A stretch of 64,000 nt of DNA from Agelas oroides (Eukaryota > Porifera > Demospongiae > Agelasida > Agelasidae): assembly GCA_949130485.1 (NCBI GenBank), contig OX422195.1, positions 250,881 through 314,880 of the forward strand. The letters run 5' to 3'. The stretch's first letter is position 1. Each line of letters begins with the position of its first letter. Shown here piece after piece: positions 1-15,700 of the stretch. The notes beneath the pieces were generated by a model. The model had not been told where the DNA came from, did no database searches, and worked only from the letters and a program-made list of their open reading frames with translations. Both the position numbers and the translations under genes were made by a program.

Positions 1-3000
1 CTGCAGCCTCTGATACCTTCCAGAAAGCTCCTGGTGCGGAGGTCAAGAGCAAATCCCTGGAGGATGAGGGGCAGGTGAGCCAGACCGTCTAGGGGGGAGG
101 GATGATGCTAGACTTACAATCTATAGTTGAGAGGAAGCGAAGTCGGATATCCTCCCCTGTTTTGTGCAAGTTGAACAACTGCGTATGTAGTATGTAGCCT
201 CGTTCCCAGGCCTCCCCCGCGCTCTTCCGCTTCCGTGTATTATTATACTGAACACAAACCGAAGAACGAAAATGGGGGAGGCCTGGGAACGAGGCTATGT
301 AGCATGTATGGCAACTTATTAAGTCTGATGGGTGATACTTGCATGGGACAAACAAGTTCTCACAGACAGCAGAAGGCGTCTCTCACCATGTTGCCTTTGT
401 GTTGCCTTTGGGGGCTACGTAGAGGGGTGCTTAGGTGGGTGATGTGCTTGGGTCACCACCAGGCCCCTTCCTTTGTTGGTGCCGAGGTTTTATCAGGGTG
501 AAAGTTCATTGTTCCATTGTTGATATTGCTTTCTTGAACAGCTGGCAAAAACAGACGGCTCGGGTTAGCTAGCTAAGTGGGAGGTTCATATTTGGTGTAA
601 ACAAGCTAAGCTAAATACTGTAAACACATAAACATTATCTCGTGTTTATCGGCAAGCACTTTTTCCCAAGTTACACAATGATAAAGAATGCTTCCTGGGA
701 GGTAGGAATGCTGTGATAGATTCATTGGCCCCTCCCTCTCTCCACCCCCTCTCCTGCAGTCATACATACGCAAGCAAATTCAGGCCATTGATGGAGATAC
801 CAGCCTAGACGAAACTGAGCGTACAAGACGAAAACAGGTTTGACCACTTCCTCTATTGATAAATAAACAATTTTCAAATGAATATGTTCACTATTCATAG
901 AGCTACTATCTTATTCATGCTGCTGACTTGTCGCTGACAGTAGCATATATGTTTGTGTGGGGGGTGTGTTATCACATGACTTGCACTAATAGTACTAGGG
1001 CAGCTGTTATCACATACACACATGTACAGTGGACATACACAAGTATTGTACGGTCATTTCACACCTGCTCACATACACATGCCGTACACACGCCATTAGA
1101 ACCTGCTGCGACTATCATTTGGCAGTGCTAGTGCAGGGATGAGTCCAGAGGCGACACTGCAACCACATAGCCTACCCTCCAGTGTGTCTGACGCGCTAGA
1201 GGCAATGGTCGGAGGTGGGCTTGACGATCTCACACTGGAGGATATTGACCCCAGTAACCTCACTGACGAACCTCCAGAGGTGAGGGTGTGTGTGTGTGTG
1301 TGTGGGGGGGTTGGTATACATGTGCCACACATGTTACTATATCACCTCGGTCTCACCAGATGTTGAGTGCTGGCATCCTGGGTCACTCACCTGTGGCACA
1401 AGGGTTCTTCCAGTCCTACCAGCCACAGATGTCTGCCTCCTACCCCTACTCAACCCCCCTTGGACCCCTCTCTCCCTTTGCTGCAGTGTCTGGAAGCCTA
1501 CCAGTAAGATACCAGTATCTGCCCTCCTTATTCTCCTCACCCCTCACACTGCCACCTCTCCACCCCTCACACTCACACTGTCACCTCTCCACCCCCTTAC
1601 CCTTCACACTGCCACCTCTCCATCCCTCACACTCACACTGCCACCTCTCCACCCCCTCACTCACACTGCCACCTCTCCATCCCCTCACCCCTCACACTGC
1701 CACCTCTCCACCCCCTCACTCACACTGCCACCTCTCCATCCCCTCACTCACACTGCCACCTCTCCATCCCCTCACCCCTCACACTGCCACCTCTCCACCC
1801 CCTCACTCACACTGCCACCTCTCCATCCCTCACACTCACACTGCCACCTCTGCACCCCCTTATCCCTCACACTGGCACCTCTCCATCCCCTCATCCCTCA
1901 CCCCTCACACTGCCACCTCTCCACCCCCTCACACTCACACTGCCACCTCCACCCCCTTACCCTTCACACTGCCACCTCTCCATCCCCTCATCCCTCACCC
2001 CTCACACTGCCACCTCTCCATCCTCTCACCCCAGAGTTCTGGTCCCGGTCCCCTACAACACGTGCAGACTGTCGGCCCTGGCATTGGCTTCACCTCCACC
2101 TCCCCCCTCCCCCAGTCCACAGGCACACCATCACCCTTCCACTACGGGCCGGCCCATAGATACACCATGGCTCAGGTGGTCACACACACCTCTCAGAACA
2201 GAGCCCCTGGTTCTCCCACTAAACCCTCCCCCATGGTAAGAGTGCATGCGAGCTGCATAGGACTATCTTGGCTGCATTCCAAGTCCTCATTCCAATAAAT
2301 AATGTTTTAATTTCTTTTCTTTTTTTTTCCCCAGACGCAGGCAGCAATGGGATCACCCAGTGAAAAGACAGAGTTGGCTGCTCTAAGGGAGGAACTGAGA
2401 CAAACTAAGGCCCACCTCGCCTCTTGGCATGAGTCATGGAAGCAGGCAAAGCAGGCGTGTGACGCATGGAAGAGAGAGGCGGAGGAGGCCAACAGCAGGA
2501 TGAGGATGGAGAGGGAGAGTGCCGGACGGAGAATAGAAGAGGTGTGTGTGGGTGGGTGGATTTAGGCATGAATTAAAGGATGTGGGTGGATTACAAGCAT
2601 GCCTTGGTTAATCAGAACACAGGAATGGCTCTTAACTTCGTATAAATAAATACACATCCATTATTTCCTCCTGAATTATGAACACCTCTAGACAAGTGTT
2701 TGGTCCCAAGGGGTGTCTTTAATGTAGAAGAGGAGGAGAGAATGGTATTTGTGTGGGGAGACCTGCATGGCAGTGGTGTGTTCTTCCTCCTGCACAGCTG
2801 GAGGGGAAGGTGCTGGAGTTGGAAGCTCAACTGAGACAGGCACACATGCATGGTCCTCTACAGACGCTGGTAGAGGGGACAGACGTGGGCTCTCTTTCAC
2901 TGTCCCGCCTCGAACAAGTGCAGCTACAGATCAGAGACGACTTGGAGAGAGTGGAGGCGGTGAGTCTGAGAGAGAAAGAAAATTTGATAACAATTCACAC

Positions 3001-3278
3001 AGTCTAGCAGTTTCACATTGAAATCTGTGCACAACTCACTTACTGTTGATTGAAGCAATCTCCCTCTCTTCCCTCTCCTCTCTCATTTTCAGAATATCCG
3101 GCACCGGCGTGCTACGCTATGTTTCCAATGCAAAGAGTTCCCGCGCTGTGTGCTAACGCAGCCCTGCCAGCACTGTGTACTCTGTGAACAGTGCATGGAT
3201 AAAATGGGGAAGGACGCCCGTTGCCCCTATTGTAATGAGAGAATAACACAACGTGGTACTGTTATCCTACCAGTGTAG
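1..3278 (+). CDS. UNK: Unkempt-like RING finger protein, C-terminal part (5' end outside window)
   Basis: Eight exons fit one frame: 1(3)-74, 760-837, 1151-1279, 1360-1503, 2035-2235, 2335-2541, 2798-2959, 3093-3278 (stop 3276-3278), giving about 392 visible residues. The layout is a low-complexity Ser/Pro/Gln region, then a coiled coil (exons 2335-2541 and 2798-2959) containing a W-x-E-S-W-K-Q-A-K-Q-A-C-D-A-W-K-R-E-A run, then a C-terminal RING: C-x2-C, C-x-H-x3-C-x2-C and a final C-P-Y-C. Coiled coil plus terminal RING with a QACDAW motif is what I recall of Unkempt, an RNA-binding translational regulator with N-terminal CCCH fingers; those fingers would lie left of the window. The start of exon 3 is the least certain boundary (the acceptor lacks a good pyrimidine tract). 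Family assignment is from memory; another RING/coiled-coil protein is possible. Confidence 0.7.
197..298. repeat. Foldback (palindromic) repeat, 'agcctcgttcccaggc' family
   Basis: Left arm reads agcctcgttcccaggcc and the right arm is its reverse complement, ggcctgggaacgagg, with a roughly 65-bp loop. It lies in an intron of the Unkempt-like gene. The same arm recurs across the window (6221-6414, 13875-14345, 37559-37612, 43411-43466, 44318-44360, 51882-52180), so it is a dispersed family and not a local accident. Confidence 0.75.
1540..2030. repeat. CT-rich minisatellite in Unkempt-like intron
   Basis: Irregular tandem units built on 'cactgccacctctccaccccctcact' type blocks fill the intron and end directly at the acceptor of the exon starting at 2035. 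Reading frames stay open through it only because the unit lacks stops. It is not coding, because splice sites at 1503/1504 and 2034/2035 keep the frame. Confidence 0.85.
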
Positions 3279-3838
3279 CCCCAAGCTACACACTTAGTCT
3301 CTAGAATGAAAACTATTTGTAGTCCATTTTAGACCTTCATCTAGGACGCTAGGAGTCTTTATTATTGCTCGTCGATCATATGTGTATCCCTGAGCCGTCT
3401 GGCTCCAATTTTTTTTACGAGAGTTGCTTTGTGGCAGTACCACCAGGCATATATCTTTATGTGCATATAGGGTTTAATAGCTTTATCAAACAGGAGACAC
3501 CAGTTTTATCAGTTTCGTTATTGCGTTATCATTTGTCTGCTTTTGTACCCACGGTGTTATGCTGGTGGCCCTGACAGTTTATAGTATCTGTCTATCATTA
3601 TTGAATGACTAGGACTCTATATAGGGAAGAATTTCATATCTCATGTAAATAGCTAAAGCACTTTTATTATTAATATGGTGCACACACGCACCTTATATCA
3701 GAAATTTATGACGTGTTATTGTTGTACATGTTGACTTCAGTCACAACAGAAATTTATTAAAAATAGCAGTGTGATAATTTGACAGTTTTCAACCCGGATG
3801 AAATTGTGAATCAGTGAGTGTTGATAGTTCAGTGAGTG
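3279..3838. other. Convergent 3' region between Unkempt-like and Ecdysoneless genes
   Basis: No coding potential. It should hold both 3' UTRs. A minus-strand AATAAA lies at 3753-3758. I saw no canonical plus-strand AATAAA for the Unkempt-like gene. Confidence 0.6.
3753..3758 (-). terminator. Poly(A) signal AATAAA for Ecdysoneless
   Basis: Reverse complement of tttatt, 81 bp downstream of the Ecdysoneless stop codon, a normal position for a cleavage signal. Confidence 0.55.
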
Positions 3839-8006
<4,168 letters not shown>

Positions 8007-8122
8007 TGCAACGTTGCAACGTGGGCGATATGTTAAGGGACTTTCCCCAATGTGTACTTAGTTTAGCTACAAGTGCAATCTGATTGGTCAAAAATGACGT
8101 AATACGTAAAAATAGTTTGGTA

Positions 8123-8130
8123 TTGCATCA
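8123..8130 (+). promoter_or_regulatory. CARE/AARE-type site (TTGCATCA)
   Basis: Exact match to the C/EBP-ATF composite core that ATF4-C/EBP dimers bind in vertebrate stress genes. It lies 400 bp upstream of an ATF4-like start, which would allow autoregulation. One 8-mer can occur by chance. Confidence 0.4.
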
Positions 8131-8287
8131 GCCTCTCAAGCTCAGTAGTTATAATGCGGAGTGACCAGTTTTTAGCCAGTTGCGTGGAATGTCCTCTCTG
8201 TGATAACAGCCTGACGCGATCGAAGCAGTTGTTAGAATTTAAGCATAGTTACGAGTGATCTGCTTCTACCATCTGTATAGTTGAAAG

Positions 8288-8299
8288 ATGGCACAGTAG
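8288..8299 (+). promoter_or_regulatory. uORF1 of ATF4-like mRNA (three codons plus stop)
   Basis: ATG GCA CAG TAG. A three-codon uORF in this position corresponds in size and order to the re-initiation-permissive uORF1 of vertebrate ATF4 mRNA. The next uORF starts 67 nt after its stop. Confidence 0.6.
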
Positions 8300-8366
8300 A
8301 TCCCAGGGAACGGGTGCTTTCGCGCTGCCGCCCAGTCGCCTAACACTACAGTCTAATTTGTTCATC

Positions 8367-8563
8367 ATGGGGTAAGAGCAAATGCTTTAAGCAATAGATC
8401 TTTGAAAGCCATTATGTCCATAATTTCACTGTCTCGATGCTGCGTTCTTTTCTTTCTCCCCTACAGGTGTTCCCACTTAAAATCCAATTTAATGTCCTTG
8501 TTTGGACACGAGACAAAGCATCATGAACGGTTCTCCGAGCCCTCCTTTGGCTGTTCCGGATAG
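8367..8563 (+). promoter_or_regulatory. uORF2 of ATF4-like mRNA, spliced, overlapping the main start
   Basis: ATG at 8367, donor after 8371, acceptor before 8467 (95-nt intron), reading on to TAG at 8561-8563: 33 codons. It overlaps the main ORF (start 8523) by 41 nt in a different frame, as the inhibitory uORF2 of vertebrate ATF4 does. A second in-frame ATG lies at 8492. If the intron were retained, the 8367 ATG would read ATG GGG TAA, but an ATG at 8414 would open into the same frame, so an overlapping uORF exists in either form. Confidence 0.65.
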
Positions 8564-9444
8564 CCAGTCCTCTTACTGCAGTGATGTCGCCGCCCTGTCT
8601 GGGTATGGCTTCCCTCTGTTCGAAGAGCCCTTAGGGTTGATGAAGGCCACTAGGCCGACGCCACTGGAAGGAGACACTGCCCAGCTACTGGGAGCCAGTT
8701 TTGGTACGTTCAGTGCTTACCTAACACAATATTTACGTGTTTGACTGGGCACACTTGATTCTTTTACCTACAGATCTCCTTCCTGATGCAAACTACCTGG
8801 CTCTTGAGCAGGACTGGATGACACAATTACAGCCCATCCCCCTGCTGACCCCCGACGAGCAAGCTGGAGATATAATGAGTGTCTTCTACACAACTAGCTC
8901 TCAGGGTTTCTCCGGTCTTCCAACCCCCGACTCCAGCCTTCCCCCTTCCCCTGACTCCACTTACTTTTCCGAGGACGCTGAGTTCAATGAGATGATGTCC
9001 TCCTTCCTTGATGAAGGGGAGGCCCCCCAGTTCTCTCCCAATCAGCTGGGCACTCCAGTCACCCCTCTGTCATACTCCTATCCACAGCAGTATGACTCTG
9101 AGCTGCCGATAGCACCAGTTGGAAATAATCCTGGTAGTATTCGAGACATGCTTAAGGTAGAACCAGAATCTCCCCCTTCCTCACTGGCTTTCTCTGATGA
9201 GAAGCCACGTCCCAAACGAAGATTGACTCAGTCAGTGCGCAAAGAACGAAAAAAACAGCAGAATAAGTCGGCAGCGCTACGATATAGGCAAAGAAAGAAA
9301 GGGGAAAAGGAAGACTCACAGGTCAAATTGCAGGATCTAGAGCTAAAGAACTCTGAACTGAAGGAGAGGGTGAAGTCTCTTCATAATGAAATTGACTATT
9401 TGAAGCAGCTTTGGTTGGAGGTACGTACGCAAGGCAAAGCGTAG
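8523..9444 (+). CDS. ATF4: ATF4/ATF5-like bZIP transcription factor
   Basis: Two coding exons, 8523-8703 and 8774-9444 (stop 9442-9444), giving 283 residues. The start is the first ATG in the main frame; an upstream in-frame TTG is not used. The N-terminal two thirds is acidic and Ser/Pro-rich, typical of an activation domain, with a TPDSS-LPPSPDS cluster resembling phosphodegron context. The bZIP occupies roughly residues 208-275: a basic region with N-K-S-A-A-L-R-Y-R-Q-R-K-K (from residue 224; ATF4 has the closely similar NKTAATRYRQKKR), then a leucine zipper, then a short L-W-L-E-V-R tail matching the ATF4 C-terminus. ATF4 is the integrated-stress-response activator, induced at translation through uORFs; matching uORFs are present here. 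ATF4 versus ATF5 cannot be separated by eye; it may be pro-orthologous to both. Convergent with VPS35L. Confidence 0.88.
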
Positions 9445-9736
9445 AAAGCAGTAACTGGCCTGTCTTCCAGTCATACATGTCTTGTTATATTGTGGATGTT
9501 TGTAGCCCCGAGTTATATCACACCTCAAAACATATATTTATACCCAATTTCTGTCAACCAACCTTTTCTAAGTTAATTTTAAATTGTGTGTTTGGCTTAA
9601 ATTTCTATCATCTGTCTCAATGGTTTCTTGTACTATCAAAATTAATAATTCTTTTTTGACAAAACTGACACACGTCCAACAGAGAATGCACAGCCATAAT
9701 ACACATGTACATTTGCCCTAACAGCCATATCAAACC
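9445..9736. other. Convergent 3' region, ATF4-like and VPS35L
   Basis: AT-rich, no coding signal. It must contain both 3' UTR ends. I saw no canonical AATAAA on either strand. Confidence 0.5.
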
Positions 9737-12700
9737 TCAGACAGTTAACTTCTCGGCTAAACTTTTGTGGCGGGAAGCCACAGAGGCATGAAACTGCACC
9801 TGGGTGTACACAACAAAGCTATCAATGATAATACACCCTGGAATGCTGGTAATTAATGGCTCGTTAAAGACCACATGTGATCATGTGACTACTACACTCA
9901 GCAAAACAATGCTATCAGTCTGCCCACAAGAGACAAACACGCCAGTGCAAGATCAGCAGTGGTCAGGACTTATCTATTACTCTAAATCAGGCCCATTCCC
10001 AGGCTCTTCCTGGGGTTCGTCGCACACACTGCAGTACAATAAGCCACCCACCCCTCCCCCCTCCCCCTTCCCCCCCTCCCCCTTCCCCCCCTCCCCCCCT
10101 TCCCCCCCTCCCCCCCTTCCCCCCCTCCCCCCCTTCCCCCCCTCCCCCCCTTCCCCCCCTCCCCCTTCCCCTCCTCCCCCCCTTCCCCCCCTCCCCCCCT
10201 TCCCCCCCTCCCCCCCTTCCCCCCCTCCCCCCCTTCCCCCCCTCCCCCTTCCCCTCCTCCCCCCCTTCCCCCCCTCCCCCCACCTCCACCATTCCAAACT
10301 CTTCCTTACCAGTAGCTTTTGGTCTACCATGTCATGTTTGTGTGCCAGTGTCCAGAGGTTTACTAGCAGTGTGGAGATATTAGTGTCCTCTGAAATATCA
10401 GCATGAGCCAACAGCCTGGGGGCGGGGGAGGGGAGAGGGGGGAAGGGTGTATGTGTGGTCCAGTATTGCTTTGGAATGTGGGTATTATTACCTTGCAAAG
10501 AGTCCCAGAGCTAGCAAAGCTCGTCTACGCAGCAACTAGAGAAAAAGATGGAATGGTGAGAATGTGGTTGTTTGCCAAACAATACCTTTACTAAGGCATT
10601 AGCCTCACTGAAGCTAAGGCACATACTGTCGATAAACAATACCTTTACTAAGGCATTAGCCTCACTGAAGCTAAGGCACATACTGTCGATAAACAATAGC
10701 TTTACTAAGAAATACTGTTGCTAAATGGTACCGGATACTGTTCCTATGTGCAGTTGCTAAGGGATACTGTTGCTAACATGCTGTTGTTAAGGGATACTGT
10801 TGCTAAGGGATATTGTTTCTAAGGGATACTGCTGCTAAGATATACTGTTGCTAATGTACTGTTGCTAAGGGATACTGTTGCCAAGGGATACCTCATCAGA
10901 TGTTGTGAGAGACCTCATATGTTCCAAGATCTGTTCCAGCAGTGTATGCACAATTTTAGAGACCTCAGCTACCAGTTTACGATCCCCAGCATACAGGCTA
11001 TCATTGGAGTCCACTGTGGAGGAAGAAGACTGGAGATGGGGTTTCAAGAAGCCTTTTAATTAGCGTCCACCCTTAGCTGCCATGCATACCAACCACCACT
11101 CAAGTCAGGCCAGCAGAAGCCATATGTTAGAGACAACAAAATAACACTGGCACTTGAAATTATTTTTTTTAGGTCAAATCTGATAGATATTCCTGCCAAA
11201 AATAGCAGTTATGATGTCATAGGGCAGCCTGCTGGCTCCTTATCAACCACAGACAATGAATAGCCGCACATTAAAATTAATTTTTATACTGGTCTACAGG
11301 AAATGCTAATTAAACTCTGTTAAGAACACTACCACCTAGTCAGGCATGTGGTTGACTGACAGGATCTTGCACACTCCACTCACCTCTACTGATCCCGTAT
11401 AGATATCTTTCCTGTAGGGAAAAATAAGAGTATTTTCCTGACCAATCAGAATGGCGGGGGCATGTGACCACACCCACCTGGCAGGCCGCTGATAGCAAAG
11501 AGGTAGTGTTCATAAACACTTTGATTTTGTAGTCAGAGTTACTGCTCCTGTAGAAAGAGTCCCATACCGAGACCAGTATGGGAATGAGACAAATGCATAC
11601 ATTGTAACTCTATAATATTATGTTGTTATGTAACCTGCATAGGTGTGCTATCTATTGCTAAAGGCTGACCATGGATATTCTTGTATGCCGTTCAACAGTC
11701 CCCTCAACAAATACAGCACCTCATGGTCTGGGTTGTCCTGAGGGAGAGGAGGGAGGGGAGAGGGAGAGATGAAGGGTGAGAGAGAGGGAGGGGAGGGAGG
11801 GGGAGAGGGAGAGGAGGGATGGGGAGAGGGAGAGGGAGAGATGAAAGGTGAGAGAGAGGGGGAGGAGGGACCATTCTTGAATAAGGAACATGATATTCAC
11901 TAAAAAGCTATTGGGCATTCAGCTCAGTTCTATTTCCACCTCCTTTCCATTGATGTACAACAATACAAACTGAATAGCCACGCTATTGGCTAATGCACTC
12001 CACAGACAATTAAAATAGGGACAGACATTGGCACTCACCGGGATGACGAGGAGGGTAGATAGAAAGGTGTTCAGGTAAGTGGCCATGAACGGCTCTGTTG
12101 ACAACCGCTTTCTGTCAATCTCTGGAACAGCCACGCAGGTATAGAGAAAGAGAAATATGATTGAGGGAGGGCAGCCACATACCCAGGCCATTGTCAAAGG
12201 AGGAAAGTGCCCTGGGCACGAGGCTAGAAAGAGGGACGCATGGAGAAGGATGTAATACCTACCAATGTTCTGAGGCACATCCTTGAGGGAGTTGATGGCA
12301 GCTTTGAAGAAAGCGTCACCTGATGAGAGGAAAGAGAGTATTGGCAGTCAGATGAGATGGATAATAAACACACACAAGCAGCCCTAGATTCACACATGTT
12401 GATAGACACCCTAGCCAAGTAGCAAAACTCCCCCCTCTTTAGGATATAACCAAATATGGTCATAAGATATAGCCAAAGGGACACAAAACGTAAACAGTAA
12501 TGTTTAAACTGTGTTCACCTTGAGAGAGGGCTCCATTAGCAATGGCCACTCTACCCGAGATCAAGTACAGGCTGAGTCGAGAGAGAATGTTCTCCAGAGA
12601 AGGGATCGTGATGAAACAGTAGGCGGCACATGCACGCACAAAGGCAGCTGTCTTCCGAGTGTGGTTGCCCTTCACAACCTGTCTCGTCTCCATGGCCAGC

Positions 12701-15700
12701 CAGTTTACACTCTGTGAACACAAGCCACCATATCTCAGAGAGTTAATCATATCACATGACTCAGGGGGCAGGATCACATGCAAAACCCATGTTATGTGAT
12801 CTATCGCAAAATCACATGACTCAGAAGGGGGTGGGGCTCACATGGACAAGGTAGATGAGCACAATATCCAGATTTGAGAAATTTGCTCTCGCCTCCACGT
12901 AGAGACTCAGCTGCTGTTCAAAGTCTCGACCAAAGCTGATCTGAGAAACAAAAAAACAAAGAAGCTCCCAGCTTGTTTCCACTGGACTGTTACCACCACA
13001 CCCCACCTTCTGTAGGAAGCCACAAATGAGTTCACTGGTCTGCCTGCGTTCATCTATCAGACTCAAGGCACTAGAACAAGGGATACACGTCTTGTGTTAA
13101 TCTACCGAGCTATACGCATACACCACACTGTTTCTGCAATACATTCTGTATGTATGTATGTACCAAGCTGTACCCCAGGTCTCATGACTTACTTGAGCGA
13201 GTCGTGTAGCACTTTACAGAGGTACATCATTGCATTTATGATTATTGGATCACTGGTTTCCCCAGACTGATGGCTGTGGAGGGAAGGAGAGGGGAGGGGA
13301 GAGGAGGAGAGTGGAGGGGGGTGAGAGGGGAGGGAGGGGGATGAGAGGGGAAGGGAGAAAGCACACACACCCTCACATATGTGACTTACACAGTGAAGGC
13401 TCTGATCACGTTCATGCAGACCTCCACTTTAATGTGTTCTTTCTGGAACAAGTCGATAAACGGAAGAAACTTGTCCTGTGAGACACAAGATACGAAGAGT
13501 GCACTGTAAACCTCAGTAAACTCTAGTATACCACTGACCGCGGAGAAGAGTGCACTGTAAACTCTAGTATACTACTGACCATGGAGAAGAGTGCACTGTA
13601 AACCTCAGTAAACTCTAGCATACCACTGACCATGGAGAAGAGTACACTGTAAACCTCAGTAAACTCTAGTATACCACTGACCGCGGAGAAGAGTGCACTG
13701 TAAACCTCAGTAAACTCTAGTATACCACTGACCGTGGAGAAGAGTGCACTGTAAACCTCAGTAAACTCTAGTGTACCACTGACCATGGAGAAGAGTGCAC
13801 TGTAAACCTCAGTAAACTCTAGTATACAACTGACCATGGAGAAGAGTGCACTGTAAACTCTAGCGTACCACTGACCTAGCCTCGTCCCCAGGCCCCACCC
13901 AAAAATCGGGAAAGGGGCCTGGTGTCACTTGCAAACTTTCTCGTATGTGCTGAGTCAGCATATTATGTAAGAATTACATGCCTTACGTGATCACGTGGTA
14001 GCCAGCTACTGTTGACGATGGCATTACAGAGGAGATGAACAGATCTTGCTACGGAGTGACTACAGACAAATCCTGTGAGGCAAGAGTAGTAGCCTAGCAT
14101 GCGTAACTACGCTCTAAGTTTCTGAAATTCGATGTTTATGAAAAGTCTGCTTGCCTCGTTCCCATTTTCAAATGGTCTTGGAACGAGTCTACTACTTTCA
14201 CGTGTCAAGAATTTAGTAATTGGTAATGGGCGAACGTGATTCCTCTACTCCAAACGAAGACTGCTGACACAGCACATACGGGAATTTTTGCAAGTAACAC
14301 CAGGCCCCTTTCCCGAGTTTTGGGTGGGGTCTGGGGACGAGGCTACCACTGACCATGGAGAAGAGTGCACTGTAAACTCTAGTATACCACTGACCATGGA
14401 GAAGAGTGCAGAAAAGTCTGTCATGTGGCCGATGACTTTGTTCACGATTGAGACGAGGTTGGGATAGTGGGATTCGAATGCTCGATCAGGGGTCATGTGC
14501 TTGATGATGTCATCAATTAATGTGTTCACCTCTCTTTTCTAGTGTTTGGGGGCAGAGTGGAGTTGGAGGAGTAGAGAGGAGGAAGGAGGAAGGAGTGACG
14601 ATGGTCAGGACTCCAGGAAAAGTAACTTACTGTAAAATGTTTGGCCACATATTCAATCCACACTTGAGTGCACGCAATGTACTCCTGGAGGGAGAGGGGG
14701 GGGAGAGGGGGGAGAGAGGGGGGGAGGGAGGGGGGGAGGGAGGGGGGTGAGAGGGGGGAGAGAGGGGGGAGAGAGGGGAGGAGAGAGAGGGGGGAGAGAG
14801 GGGGGAGAGAGGGAGGAGAGAGGGGGGAGAGAGGGGGAGGAGTAGCCTCACTCCCTGGGCTCTTCAGGGGGAAAGGGGCCCTGGCAAGGAGGCTAGGGAA
14901 AAATGGGACGGATGAAGGAAAGCAGAAGGGGAAATATTAGCCTTGTTTCTGGCCCCTTTAGGATAAGAGAGGCCAAGGGGAGACAGGAGGGGGACAGTGA
15001 ACCCTAGTGATACAAGCAAACAAGTACACACAACACAAAGCTGATGGTACTACCACTCACAGGTGGGCTCCTGAACTTGACAACAGACTTCCAAACCTGA
15101 GGACAACACACCATTATAGTCATGAGCAGGAAACTCTAGCTACCATAATTGTCTTCTCACTGTGTTTAGTAGGGGTAGCCTGTCCTTCTGAGGCGGGTCG
15201 GCCAGCACCACACAGTTGCCTAGCGACACATATAACTTGTACTATAGTATGTGTGTACAGTTGGGTGGGGGGTGGGGAGGAGGGTGGGGGGGTGGGGAGG
15301 GAAAGGTGGGAGAGAGGGAATGGATGAACACTTCACTGGGTGCGTGAGCCACCTCCCACCTTCGGTAGTCCGGTTTCCTCGCAGTCTTTTATCATCTCAG
15401 CAAACAGCATAGCCCTCTGGGAGATGAACTCAGGCTTGAAACTGTTCACCACCGCATTCAACACCAGTGCACTGGAATGGAATGGAAACATGGGTAGTAA
15501 CAGTGGAATGGAATGGGAAGTACAACTGATCAGTGCTACACATACCTGCAAACATTTTCTTTGACTTTACTCAAAACCTCCTCCAGCACACGCTGCACAT
15601 GAAACGCAGAAAGGTAGGTACATATCACCCTCCACCCCCCCCCCCTCTCCACACACACATCACCTTAAGTCCCCACACATCATCCCCTACTTTGTATTTT

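Larger units (their letters stand above)
8007..8366. promoter_or_regulatory. Divergent promoter/leader region, ECD and ATF4-like genes
   Basis: Between the ECD start (8006, minus) and the ATF4-like start (8523, plus). Visible sites: inverted CCAAT (attgg, 8083-8087), a CRE/ATF half-palindrome TGACGTAA (8095-8102), and TTGCATCA (8123-8130), which equals the C/EBP-ATF response element core known from CHOP-type amino-acid response elements. No TATA box is obvious and the transcription start is unknown. A 34-codon reading frame at 8154-8258 could be a further uORF if transcription starts upstream of it. Confidence 0.55.

Noticed and set aside
1288-2298. 336-codon open frame over the Unkempt-like intron
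   Set aside because: It reads through a CT-rich minisatellite; splice sites at 1503 and 2035 give a better, family-consistent frame.
9977-10498. Gly-rich open frame continuing the VPS35L exon 10415-10310
   Set aside because: A clean GTAAGG donor follows the codon at 10310; the Gly-rich run is translation of the G-rich repeat.
13490-13870. Direct repeats with regular spacing, CRISPR-like at first glance
   Set aside because: Units are contiguous 51-bp tandem copies without unique spacers, inside an animal gene intron.
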